Shown here in pieces: positions 1 to 7,741 of a stretch of DNA of 31,435 nt. The translations under genes were made by a program, and so were the position numbers. Under the pieces are notes generated by a model. The model made no database searches and was not told the origin of the DNA. It saw nothing but the letters and a program-made list of their open reading frames with translations. Origin of the DNA: DASYAN01 sp036501345 (lineage in GTDB: Bacteria > Chloroflexota > Ktedonobacteria > Ktedonobacterales > Ktedonobacteraceae); the NCBI GenBank assembly GCA_036501345.1, contig DASYAN010000516.1, positions 1 to 31,435 on the forward strand, given 5' to 3'. Numbering within the stretch: position 1 is the first letter of the stretch; every line of letters starts with the position of its first letter.

Positions 1-117
1 CAGAGGCCATCTGCGCTTGAAAAGATAGCTTTTTTTACTAAACATACAGATTTTACCAAACATACAGGCAATTATCTCTCCCTCATTGACGGGATAGACT
101 TCCTGGTCTTCTTTTAA
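1..117 (+). CDS. possible 3' end of an unidentified gene (partial)
   Basis: A reading frame is open from the window edge to a TAA at 115-117, giving about 38 residues that end in a hydrophobic tail (DGIDFLVFF). It contains an in-frame tandem of the hexamer-like unit TKHTDF/TKHTGN, encoded by a repeated stretch at 37-49 and 55-67. It would converge with and overlap by 2 bases the stop of the MOSC gene on the other strand. I do not recognise it. With only 117 bases visible, chance openness cannot be excluded. Confidence 0.25.
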   Translation, partial: QRPSALEKIAFFTKHTDFTKHTGNYLSLIDGIDFLVFF

Positions 118-977
118 ATTCTCAGGCTAAAATTAGCAGTAGCAGCTTTTTCTACTACCTCAACGGCATCTCCTAGACGAATATTTCCTTCATGTGCGTG
201 TATCAGGTTTTGCCCAAATATGACGCCTTTTTGAGCACGTCGATACATTGCTAACGTTTTCAACGGTTCCTTACCTACTACAGCTGTTGATTGATTCGTT
301 GTGGTAATCGGACAACGTTCACACGCTTTGACTATATGAAAAGCTACTTGCCCTATACAGATTTTCCTCCATGTATCTTCAACGTAAGGCAATGTACCTG
401 CGAGGACAATGTTTGGTCGAAAACGATCCACTGGAAGTGCTTCTTGCATACGAGCATTCAGATCTGCAAGAGATGCCTCAGTCACCAGAAGAAATGGGTA
501 GCTATCAGAAAACGCTACTTGATCTTGCTCTTTTGTTGCATATTGAGGATTGACTTGCCTCACATAATCCTCCGGCATATGCACAACTCGACATGCCATT
601 CCCAAGAAAGTACTGAACCACGCTGCAATAGCATCACCTTGATCAACAGCGATACAAGTATCGTTCCAGATCTTTACCTCACAGCGTTTTCCTGTATCAT
701 CTACCACAATTGGTATTCCTGGCATATTTGGAGCTGTAACTGCAATTACTCCATTTTCTCTTACGAAAGGCCGAATAAGTGCCATACGAGGCTGCTCACG
801 CTGCGTCATGAAGCGACCAGCCAAGTCTACAACCATGAATGCTCGATCATTGCGAATACCTCTTCGGCTTATTTCGGCAACCTCAAGGGATATACCACCA
901 CATGATTTTATCGGATAGAAATATAATGCGGATACAAAAATAGGTAAAATAGGCTCCTTTTTCTCATCACTAGGCAT
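114..977 (-). CDS. MOSC domain-containing protein (YcbX/mARC-like)
   Basis: The product is 287 residues and matches the N-terminal beta-barrel plus MOSC architecture of the YcbX/mARC family. These are molybdenum-cofactor-binding proteins that reduce N-hydroxylated compounds or carry sulfur. The barrel starts with a motif like FYPIKSCGG near residue 20. The MOSC core shows FRPNIVLAG, then CERCPITTTN, whose second cysteine corresponds to the cofactor ligand in the family, then PLKTLAMYRR and FGQN. The length is normal for the family. The start is supported by a GAGAGGA stretch about 10 bases upstream of the ATG. No signal peptide is seen, so it is probably cytoplasmic. The substrate cannot be told from sequence. 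The next gene upstream on the same strand ends 56 bases away, so co-transcription is possible. Confidence 0.88.
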   Translation of the reverse strand: MPSDEKKEPILPIFVSALYFYPIKSCGGISLEVAEISRRGIRNDRAFMVVDLAGRFMTQREQPRMALIRPFVRENGVIAVTAPNMPGIPIVVDDTGKRCEVKIWNDTCIAVDQGDAIAAWFSTFLGMACRVVHMPEDYVRQVNPQYATKEQDQVAFSDSYPFLLVTEASLADLNARMQEALPVDRFRPNIVLAGTLPYVEDTWRKICIGQVAFHIVKACERCPITTTNQSTAVVGKEPLKTLAMYRRAQKGVIFGQNLIHAHEGNIRLGDAVEVVEKAATANFSLRI

Positions 978-1033
978 GGATCTTTTTTCCTCTCTTCAAT
1001 CACTGGCCAAGACAAAAAGCAGGATTCAATCTG

Positions 1034-4000
1034 TTAAACCGAAATTTCTTCCCACGCCCCAGTGCCTGTGAGCCAGTCAAGAACTGTTTCAGGCATGTGC
1101 GAGACAGCTCCCTGCCGTTGGGAACAACGAGGAAGACTATGGAGGATCATCGAGCCATACTCTTTTGAAATGATGCGGCGATCGAACAGCACAACCACAT
1201 TCCGTTTTTTATCGCTCCAGACAAGCCGATTAAGTGCACGGCGCATGCGTAATGCAGCCATGGGAACAGTGAGCTGGTGGAGTTGGTCTGAGTACTGTTC
1301 TGCACGAGCGGCGATAGGGGGATCATTGAGTACAGGCATAGGCAAACGTGCAATCAGCAAACAAGCAGGCGGACGGCTGATCTCTTCCATACTATCCCAG
1401 AAACTACCGGTGCCGAGCAATACCACACGTTCTTGGGATTGAAACACCTGCCAGAGTTGACGTGGGGATCCATCGACACCTTGTCCTAAAACAAGGATAC
1501 CGCGTGACTCTAGCAATGGCTTAATTGCAGCGTAAGAGCTACGTAAAGCTGCATGTGAAGTAAAGAGCGCCACCACTTGCCCATCTAATGCGGTCGCAAG
1601 TTGGACCAGAGCATCATCTACATGACGTTGATACTGGGGAGTATTAGGTTCAGGAACATCATTGGGTGTATACAAAAGTGTCTGCTCATGATGCTCACTG
1701 ACCACAGAAAGGGCAGAGCAGCTATCACTGTCCAAACCAAAACGGTTACGGATAAACGCAAACGAGTTATCCACAGAGAGTGCCGTACCCACAAAGAGAG
1801 TGCTTGCATTATCCTTGAGCAAGACACGTTTTAAGAATGTCGATGTCTGTGCAAGCTGAGCATAGAGAACGGGAGTCTGTTCAGCTGGTTGTGTTGACAC
1901 AGCATGATCTGCACCACGTTGTGCAGCTGATTGATGTGCAAAAGGAGGAGAAGGCGGCATACGGAGCCAGTAAACAGTTTCACTGTCGCTAAGTGAGAGA
2001 GCACGCTGCAAAAGATCTTTTTGCTGTGCCAGCTTGTATGCAGCCGCCACTAACTCAGAGAGGACGGAACTATCTTCCCCACTGCCAATATCCAGCCGAG
2101 GACGCTGGCGTTGCACCGTCAGGATAGTTTTTTTAGCCTCGTGAGCAAAATCGATTACGGCCTGTAAACGCTGCGATGCTTGTTGCCAAGCATACTCCGT
2201 TTCCGTCCAAGCTCCAAGTTGACGAGTCTGGCTATTGAGGCGCAAAGGCTGATCAGTACGCTCACTGTTACGACCGTTATGAGAGCGACCTGCTGCATCA
2301 CCACGTCCCTTACCGTGAGCACCCTGCTGCACAAACTCTTCCAAAAGCTGATTGAAACAGACAAAGAGTTTCTCGACCGCAATTCGAGCTTGCCGCAAAA
2401 CCTGAAACCAGGAGAGTAGATGCGTATCGAGTTCTGACTTGGCGATGGTCGCCGTCTTCGAAAGCCCCCCTGGTCCATTTTCGCGCAGCGAGGGAGCAAT
2501 AAGAGCAAGTAAGCCTTGATAGCGGCCATCTGGTAACTCTGCACCGATCATATTAAGTACGCTAAGCAGCCGCACCTGATCAAACTCGGTACAACTCCAG
2601 CGAGCATTCTCTTCTTCCAACAGATCTGCATCAAGAATGAGCCGAGCCTCGATGTTGGCGAGCAACGAATGATCATACGAGAGATCGTCAAATAGACCTG
2701 CGTGGGTAGTCACCACGATGCTTGCAGCCTTCACCCGTTCCTCAGCAAGGCTCACAAAACAATATCCCTTGCGGCGATAGGTACAGTCAGATTTCAATCC
2801 CGTCTGGGCATCAGTCGAGGGAATATGTTCAATACCGGAGGAGATACGTTCCCACGCAGCATTCTCCTGCTGAAGCAATGTTATTTCACTGCGCTCACCA
2901 CTTAACGTCTGATGAGCCCACAGTCCCAATTTTGCCAGCCCTCGCGCCTGTTCTGCGGTCAGTTCACCACTGGTACGGCGCAAAGCTGCCCCAAACCAGC
3001 GATGGGTGCATAAATACCCATTTCGTTCGGCAAGGTAAGCTACAGGCAATTGGCTATTGAGAGAACTTTGTATGTGAGGCAAAGTGGTCTCGATCAGGCG
3101 GCGTGCACCTTGCAGGGAAGCACAGGCAATTACCAACCGCCTGGGCTGTACTCCAGGAGTAGACTGCGCCTCAACCAGCCACTCTAACGCAGGAAGCAGA
3201 GCAGGCGTATAGTCGTATCCACCCACAGCGAGATCCATCAAAAGAGAAGTATGCAGATCCAAAGCTTGCCGAACAGCACTATGTGCTGCACTGTAACCAT
3301 CAGCTACTGGCGCAATAGGTTCTTCAGGGGCGGCCTCGACTATTGTTCGCACTTGCGCCAACGTATCCAGTGCAATAGAGGCAGACGGCTCTATTTCTGA
3401 CGGAGTTGATGCCTGATCAGGTTCTTGCTGACGAGCAATAGCTAAAGAGAAAATACGTGGATCCATACCCAATTGGGCGGCAAAGCGATCTCCAAGGCTT
3501 CCACGTGCCAGTGTTCCGTGCAGACCATCGCTCTCCCGTCGTTCGCGCAGTTCCTGACGGAAGAAATGTAATAACGGCCAAGAGCGCGGTGCATCTAGAT
3601 TTGCTAGATCATTGAGGAGAGCCAGATCAACGGAGGCCAGACGTTGATGCAGAGCGAGAAAAACCTCCATTGCCAGCACGGTATCGACCATCGCACGATG
3701 ACGATCTTGCGGTACAGCCACACCCAAAGCCAGCGCGACCTGTCCCAGATTATAGCTAGTCAGGGAAGGAAGTAACACAGTTGCTAGTTCAAAAGTATCA
3801 ATAAGGGGATTTGAGCGTGCAATACCACGGGGACGCAAAAAGCTCACATCAAAGGGGATGCTATGACCCACGATGGGAAAATCTCCCAGAAACACTTGTA
3901 ATTTTCTAGCGATGGAGGAGAAAGGGGGAGCACCAACAAGATGTTCTGGCTTTATACCTGTCAGACGCTGCACACGGTAGGGTACAGAGCGACCAGGCGT

Positions 4001-4138
4001 AACAAATGTTTCAAACGTATCGATAACTTCGGTGCCTTGAAACTTGATAGCAGCGATCTCAAGAATAGTATCCTGCTCTGGATGTAATCCCGTGGTTTCT
4101 AAATCCATAGCAACGCGAATGGCCGATTTCTTCGCCAT
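1034..4138 (-). CDS. DEDDh exonuclease fused to a DinG-like helicase with eroded ATPase motifs
   Basis: The product is 1034 residues. Residues 8-170 are a DnaQ-type 3'-5' exonuclease with all expected acidic positions: D12 and E14 in MDLETTG, H92/D97 in GHSIPFDVSF, and H147/D152 in HRAMVDT. The rest follows the DinG/XPD-like helicase layout of DnaQ–DinG fusions. It includes the C-terminal landmark FDRRIISKEYG...LHSLP. The helicase motifs are degenerate. Walker A is replaced by AVGGYDYTPALLPAL (no GKS/T) near 304-318, the DEAH box reads DADL at 503-506, and motif VI reads RRALNRLVWS where QxxGRxxRS is expected. I infer an active nuclease with a helicase-like domain kept as a scaffold or DNA-binding part. 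The ATG has AAGGAAT upstream. It lies 55 bases downstream of rdgB on the same strand. Confidence 0.85.
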   Translation of the reverse strand: MAKKSAIRVAMDLETTGLHPEQDTILEIAAIKFQGTEVIDTFETFVTPGRSVPYRVQRLTGIKPEHLVGAPPFSSIARKLQVFLGDFPIVGHSIPFDVSFLRPRGIARSNPLIDTFELATVLLPSLTSYNLGQVALALGVAVPQDRHRAMVDTVLAMEVFLALHQRLASVDLALLNDLANLDAPRSWPLLHFFRQELRERRESDGLHGTLARGSLGDRFAAQLGMDPRIFSLAIARQQEPDQASTPSEIEPSASIALDTLAQVRTIVEAAPEEPIAPVADGYSAAHSAVRQALDLHTSLLMDLAVGGYDYTPALLPALEWLVEAQSTPGVQPRRLVIACASLQGARRLIETTLPHIQSSLNSQLPVAYLAERNGYLCTHRWFGAALRRTSGELTAEQARGLAKLGLWAHQTLSGERSEITLLQQENAAWERISSGIEHIPSTDAQTGLKSDCTYRRKGYCFVSLAEERVKAASIVVTTHAGLFDDLSYDHSLLANIEARLILDADLLEEENARWSCTEFDQVRLLSVLNMIGAELPDGRYQGLLALIAPSLRENGPGGLSKTATIAKSELDTHLLSWFQVLRQARIAVEKLFVCFNQLLEEFVQQGAHGKGRGDAAGRSHNGRNSERTDQPLRLNSQTRQLGAWTETEYAWQQASQRLQAVIDFAHEAKKTILTVQRQRPRLDIGSGEDSSVLSELVAAAYKLAQQKDLLQRALSLSDSETVYWLRMPPSPPFAHQSAAQRGADHAVSTQPAEQTPVLYAQLAQTSTFLKRVLLKDNASTLFVGTALSVDNSFAFIRNRFGLDSDSCSALSVVSEHHEQTLLYTPNDVPEPNTPQYQRHVDDALVQLATALDGQVVALFTSHAALRSSYAAIKPLLESRGILVLGQGVDGSPRQLWQVFQSQERVVLLGTGSFWDSMEEISRPPACLLIARLPMPVLNDPPIAARAEQYSDQLHQLTVPMAALRMRRALNRLVWSDKKRNVVVLFDRRIISKEYGSMILHSLPRCSQRQGAVSHMPETVLDWLTGTGAWEEISV

Positions 4139-4193
4139 AGTTTATTCCTTAATAGTCTCTCTTCATTTCTTTTGATTAACACTATTCTCTCAG

Positions 4194-4808
4194 TCATTCC
4201 TGTGAAGATGAAAGTTGAGGCCAGTCTTCGAGCAGAGCACGAGCGCGACGTGCCGCATGTCCTCGATGACTGATACGATTTTTATGCTCTGGTGAGATTT
4301 CAGCGGTCGTTTTTCCAAGTTCAGGGACTAGGAAAATAGGATCATAACCAAAGCCATTTTCGCCAAGTGGAGTTCCGCTGATCACTCCTTCAATAGCCCC
4401 TTCTACGCTATGATGATAGCCAGAGGGCTCTGCAATAGTAATCACACAACGGAAGCGAGCAATGCATTGTTCCGGTGATAGACCTTGAAGGCGCTCATAG
4501 ATGAGGTCAAATCGTTCGCTGTACGGCATATTCTCGCCACCAAAACGAGCAGAGTAAACACCGGGGGCGCCTCCAAGAGCATCTATCTCTAAACCAGAAT
4601 CATCAGCGAGCGAGAGTAGACCTGAAGCACGTGCATATGCCAGGGCTTTTAGTTGCGAATTTTCCTGAAAAGTTGTCCCTGTCTCTTCAACATTCATACT
4701 GAGCTGGACATCATTCAGGGAAAACAACTGATAGGGCAGATCAGAAAAAATAGCGCGAAACTCATCCAACTTATGGGGATTCGCCGTTGCTATCAGCAGA
4801 GGGCGCAT
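4194..4808 (-). CDS. rdgB: XTP/dITP pyrophosphatase (RdgB/HAM1)
   Basis: This is a 204-residue member of the HAM1/RdgB family, which hydrolyses non-canonical purine nucleoside triphosphates (XTP, dITP, ITP) to monophosphates and so keeps deaminated bases out of DNA and RNA. Family landmarks are all present: LIATANPHKLDEF at the N terminus, SLADDSGLEIDALGGAPGVYSAR, GYDPIF and SHRGHAARR near the C terminus. I chose the ATG at 4808. A TTG at 4820 is also in frame, but its TTGGAG is the likely ribosome-binding site for the ATG (GGAG, 6 bases of spacing), so it should not be the start. A TATAAT-like -10 lies on the minus strand at 4862-4867. The next gene downstream is the exonuclease/helicase-like fusion, 55 bases away. 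Confidence 0.93.
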   Translation of the reverse strand: MRPLLIATANPHKLDEFRAIFSDLPYQLFSLNDVQLSMNVEETGTTFQENSQLKALAYARASGLLSLADDSGLEIDALGGAPGVYSARFGGENMPYSERFDLIYERLQGLSPEQCIARFRCVITIAEPSGYHHSVEGAIEGVISGTPLGENGFGYDPIFLVPELGKTTAEISPEHKNRISHRGHAARRARALLEDWPQLSSSQE

Positions 4809-4940
4809 ATATGACTCCAAACTAGGCTGATACGTTACATTGCCTTGTATCTTATCATACCATTATATCGTTGTCGAGATTTACTGTTCCGTAGTAGACA
4901 TTTGGAAGTTGTAATACACCATTCGAGCCCGGCTCAAAAC

Positions 4941-6503
4941 TCAATGCGCCAGATTGACCTGTATCGCAGCATCAACCACTGGTGCAAGTTCGACAAAATC
5001 GGCTGAGACGATATTCCAATCGAGAACCGACGCTGAACTAGATGGGTTCCATAGAGCATCCGCTGCCATTGGTGTAGCAGGTTGCGCACAGTTTTTCAGC
5101 AGTGAACCTTTGATAGTATTCCTCAGAATCATCGAGGAACTAGGAGTGAGGCAACAAGCCAGCTTAAAAAACTGTTTTCGAACCGGAACGGGGGAACTTG
5201 TGACATTTGTTACCGCCTGTTGTATGGCATTGCCAAGTCCTTGTGTGTTATCCGTCCCATCAGCGCCCAGATCATCAATTCTTGTTAATAATGTACTAGG
5301 CCAGATCATAGGATCAGCACTACTTTCGTCATTGAGAAGATCTCCCCCACCAAAATCCGTCCCAAAGATCACGATGACCCGCTGATTGGCTTTCCATAGC
5401 GTGCCAATGTGAACGGTTGGTCCTAACGAGTTCGGTGCAAGCAATGGCCCAAAGATAGCCTTTATACTTGCTCGTAGTGCAGCAGTTGCTGCCGCTGGCA
5501 TAATATTTGCAGCATTAGTACTAAATTGTAGGATCACAATCTCCTGCTGATAGGTATTAACAAACGTAGCGACCTGATTGATAGCGTTAGTAACGAGATC
5601 ACCATAGAGTGCATGCACAATCTTGGTCACCTGATTTTGATCATCCCAGCAAACGCGAAAATCGAGATACCTGATACCAGCTTCAAGCTGTTCAGAAATA
5701 GTTTGACGCTGCGTATATGACCAACGATACATCAGGCTCTTAACTGGTACAAATGGCAAATTCTTACTGACCCATCCAAGCTCGCTTGGTGCATCTGGAG
5801 CAATCTGACTTGATGGTGTCAGCGTAGAGGTTCCCGAGTCATGTGTGCCTGGAAGCATAATCGCATTAAGTTGGGTATTATAAATTTTAGGCGCAAGTTT
5901 TGCCATCCAGTTGGACATATCTTTCCTTGCACATAGATATATAGACTCGCCGCCAACTCCCTGGTTGAGATCAAAGCTGATTCGAGAAAAGCCTGCGGGA
6001 GGAAGGAGAGCGATATCACTGCCACTAATGACAGCAACATCTAAAATCGGGAAGCGAGGATCACCTCGTCGAAAGCAGAGATAAATGGATCTTCCGCCTG
6101 CAACTGCATTGAGATCCTGCGGTACTTCAATATAGCCAGGAGGCACATTCAGCTCAGCAACATTGCCAGGGACAAACGTAATATCAGTAATAGGAGCACT
6201 TAGCCCACGCCTATAACATAGGAAAATGTACTTGCCGCCAGATCCTTGATTGAGAGCAACATTAATAAGGGTAAAGCCATTAGGAGGTATAGGATTCGCA
6301 CTATCGCCCATAATGACTGCAAGATCTACAATCGGTTGAGTTATGGTAGCTGCTTGTTCGGTAAGAGATGTCGTCACACGTGTAGCAACAGGAGTTGCAA
6401 GAGCATCGTTGCTCCCCTCAGACAACAGGCCTACTGCAACGCCAGCAATGCCAGCTTGCTTAAGGAATGTTCTTCGATTGACTAATGATGACGATGCGTC
6501 CAT
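4941..6503 (-). CDS. Tat-exported PI-PLC X domain protein with beta-prism (MABP-like) repeats
   Basis: The product is 520 residues. The N terminus has a twin-arginine signal (NRRTFLK, R10/R11), a hydrophobic stretch and an Ala-rich region up to about residue 37, so it is probably exported folded. Residues about 56-195 hold three repeats of roughly 48 residues, each with a PI-x-D-(I/V)-AV-like start, a PP-x-G(F/Y) centre and a GG-x-(S/Y)IYLC(Y/F)RRG end. This resembles the MABP/beta-prism repeat. From about residue 200 comes a phosphatidylinositol phospholipase C X-like domain. It has the general acid/base histidines in LPGTHDSGT (H221) and VHALYG (H297), plus the GIRYLDFRVC strand (D281, R283). 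Chemistry is probably phosphodiester cleavage of a lipid or other inositol-like substrate outside the cytoplasm; the substrate is unknown. It appears monocistronic. AAGG lies 9 bases before the ATG. Confidence 0.82.
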   Translation of the reverse strand: MDASSSLVNRRTFLKQAGIAGVAVGLLSEGSNDALATPVATRVTTSLTEQAATITQPIVDLAVIMGDSANPIPPNGFTLINVALNQGSGGKYIFLCYRRGLSAPITDITFVPGNVAELNVPPGYIEVPQDLNAVAGGRSIYLCFRRGDPRFPILDVAVISGSDIALLPPAGFSRISFDLNQGVGGESIYLCARKDMSNWMAKLAPKIYNTQLNAIMLPGTHDSGTSTLTPSSQIAPDAPSELGWVSKNLPFVPVKSLMYRWSYTQRQTISEQLEAGIRYLDFRVCWDDQNQVTKIVHALYGDLVTNAINQVATFVNTYQQEIVILQFSTNAANIMPAAATAALRASIKAIFGPLLAPNSLGPTVHIGTLWKANQRVIVIFGTDFGGGDLLNDESSADPMIWPSTLLTRIDDLGADGTDNTQGLGNAIQQAVTNVTSSPVPVRKQFFKLACCLTPSSSMILRNTIKGSLLKNCAQPATPMAADALWNPSSSASVLDWNIVSADFVELAPVVDAAIQVNLAH

Positions 6504-6675
6504 AGAGCTACCTTATTAAAAGAGCGCGTACCAGGAGTGCTCTAGCCAAACATACTCAGCAGAGGCACGTTGTTGAGCATAGTGTATGAGAATTTTGCAC
6601 GCTCCTCCAGGGGGAAACAGGGACAGTTCTCATTTTCGGCAAGCTGTGCCTCTCATCCGATCGGCCAAAAAGCGC

Positions 6676-6704
6676 TTGACAGGGGCAAGGTTTAGATTTA
6701 TAAT
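6676..6704 (+). promoter_or_regulatory. consensus sigma-70 promoter for tRNA-Thr
   Basis: TTGACA at 6676-6681 and TATAAT at 6699-6704 are separated by exactly 17 bases, a perfect match to the housekeeping consensus. Transcription should begin near 6711, about 37 bases before the tRNA, leaving a short 5' leader to be removed by RNase P. Confidence 0.85.
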
Positions 6705-6747
6705 CCCAGTGTTAAGAGGAGATCTGTGAGATCCTCAAAGGCATCAA

Positions 6748-6819
6748 GCCGGTGTAGCTCAGTGGTAGAGCAGCGCTTTCGTAAAGCGCGGGCCGCGGGT
6801 TCGATTCCCATCACCGGCT
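6748..6819 (+). tRNA. tRNA-Thr (anticodon CGT)
   Basis: The 72-base cloverleaf has a 7-bp acceptor stem (GCCGGTG with CACCGGC at 6812-6818), D arm GCTC/GAGC, a 5-bp anticodon stem (6773-6777 with 6785-6789) and loop TTCGTAA, giving anticodon CGT, which reads ACG (threonine). The variable loop is GGGCC, and the T loop TTCGATT is standard. The discriminator is T6819 and CCA is not encoded. The T stem GCGGG/CCCAT has one C·A mismatch (6796/6810) and a G·T pair, which is unusual for a functional tRNA. The strong upstream promoter suggests it is expressed. Confidence 0.92.
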
Positions 6820-6906
6820 CTACTTGTTTATGCTTGTCTACGGATGTCTATTCTGCGCTTAAATTCCCATCTGGATGTCTACTGAGATTACTCAAAATCT
6901 TCTGTT

Positions 6907-6914
6907 GTCTATCG
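6907..6914. repeat. left copy of a diverged 8-bp target-site duplication
   Basis: GTCTATCG directly outside the left inverted repeat of the IS6-like element matches CTCTATTG outside the right end at 6 of 8 positions. An 8-bp duplication is typical of IS6-family insertion, and the two mismatches agree with an old, decayed insertion. Confidence 0.5.
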
Positions 6915-6930
6915 GGTTGTGTTGCAAAAA
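6915..6930 (+). repeat. left terminal inverted repeat of the IS6-like element
   Basis: GGTTGTGTTGCAAAAA is the reverse complement of the right end except for one base (G for C at the fifth position). Confidence 0.85.
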
Positions 6931-6986
6931 GGTTGACGGCATAGTAAACTCAGCTTTATTTCGAGAAGAGCAGAGGAGTTCTCATC

Positions 6987-7509
6987 ATGAACCAGCAGCA
7001 CCCGTTCAAAGGGCGTCATTTTGAGTCAGAGATCATTCTCCTCTGTGTCCGTGGTACTTGCGCTACGCGCTCAGCTATCGCGACCTGGAGGAAATGATGC
7101 AAGAACGGGAACTGCAGGTGGACCACATCACGATCTATCGCTATGCCCCAGAGTTCGAAAAACGGTGCTGACCTCACCTCAAAGCCTGTAACGATACCTC
7201 AAGAGTCGACGAAACGCACATCAAAGTCCGAAAAACCTGGATATATCTATATCGGGCGGTCGACTCGCAAGGCAACACCCTGGAGTTTCTCTTGAGCGCA
7301 ACGCGGGATGCTGAGGCGACCAAACGATTCTTCGCCAAAGCACTGCACGCCACGGCTAGCTCCGCTTCTCGATGGAAACAGTCGGGCGAACGCTGCAAGG
7401 CTATGAGCGCATGCATTTGCCCCTTGCGGATCATATGCAGGGCGTGGCCAAAGGCGACATCACCGGGCAGGTCACCTTCATCGCCGACCTGTTTGGCGTA
7501 GCGGCCTAA
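6987..7509 (+). pseudogene. IS6-family transposase relic (frameshifts, internal deletions)
   Basis: It begins with ATG and MNQQHPFKGRHFESEIILLCVR, the zinc-ribbon-free N terminus typical of these transposases. A one-base loss near 7050 shifts the frame into a WYLRYALSYRDLEEMM-like segment. The WVQR part of the usual IYRWVQRYAPEFEKR motif has been deleted, and a TGA follows at about 7168. The next intact piece holds the first catalytic aspartate (RVDETHIKV) and LYRAVDSQGNTLEFLLSATRDAEATKRFF. The segment with the second Asp (the NVDKN motif) and the catalytic Glu is missing. After another frame change comes the tail RFSMETVGRTLQGYERMH...LFGVAA, ending in TAA at 7507-7509. It cannot encode an active transposase. 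Confidence 0.88.
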
Positions 7510-7556
7510 GCCTAACAAGAATGGGGAACCTCCTGGCCATTGTGTTCTTCTGCCAG

Positions 7557-7572
7557 TTTTTGCAACAGAACC
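7557..7572 (-). repeat. right terminal inverted repeat of the IS6-like element
   Basis: TTTTTGCAACAGAACC is the mirror of the left end, with 15 of 16 bases paired. It marks the outer right boundary of the element. Confidence 0.85.
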
Positions 7573-7580
7573 CTCTATTG
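7573..7580. repeat. right copy of a diverged 8-bp target-site duplication
   Basis: CTCTATTG immediately follows the right inverted repeat and matches the left flank GTCTATCG at 6 of 8 bases. Confidence 0.5.
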
Positions 7581-7609
7581 CATACCGTTCCGTACCAGTG
7601 TATATTTAC

Positions 7610-7615
7610 TATAAT
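7610..7615 (+). promoter_or_regulatory. candidate -10 box upstream of the TIR–WD40–TIR gene
   Basis: TATAAT stands alone in the 160-base gap between the IS remnant and the gene. The hexamer 17 bases upstream (GTTCCG) is a poor -35, so activation or another sigma factor may be needed. It would give a leader of about 120 bases. Nothing else was seen in the gap from 7581 to 7725. Confidence 0.3.
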
Positions 7616-7741
7616 TCTATATGGCGCTCTATGCTTTCTACAAAAAACACTCTCGGCGCCACTTCTTGATGTTTCTGGCAATTGCATAGTCCTGTAGCGT
7701 TAATTCGGCAGTGAGATTGTCGAATAAGAAGGATGTCACAG

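Larger units (their letters stand above)
6915..7572 (+). mobile_element. decayed IS6-family insertion sequence, about 658 bp
   Basis: The element is bounded by inverted repeats of 16 bases (6915-6930 and 7557-7572, 15 of 16 identical) of the GGTTCTGTTGCAAA type characteristic of IS6-family elements. The flanks carry a probable 8-bp duplication. It contains one transposase relic read in the plus direction. A full-length element would be about 790-880 bp, so roughly 150 bases or more are missing from the centre of the transposase. It sits 95 bases downstream of the tRNA-Thr gene, at the left edge of the defence island. Confidence 0.85.

Noticed and set aside
291..905. 204-codon plus-strand frame opposite the MOSC gene
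   Set aside because: Antisense to a gene with clear family motifs; Cys-, His- and Ser-rich product without any domain.
4925..4935. Short inverted repeat after the PI-PLC gene (GAGCC/GGCTC)
   Set aside because: Five base pairs with a one-base loop cannot form a stable hairpin and no T-run follows.
6820..6914. Recurrent TGTCTA motifs between the tRNA and the IS element
   Set aside because: Four copies at irregular spacing; too short and irregular for a CRISPR array or an attachment repeat.
6726..6944. 72-codon plus-strand frame over the tRNA gene
   Set aside because: It runs straight through the tRNA-Thr cloverleaf into the inverted repeat of the IS element; its length is explained by RNA-gene sequence.
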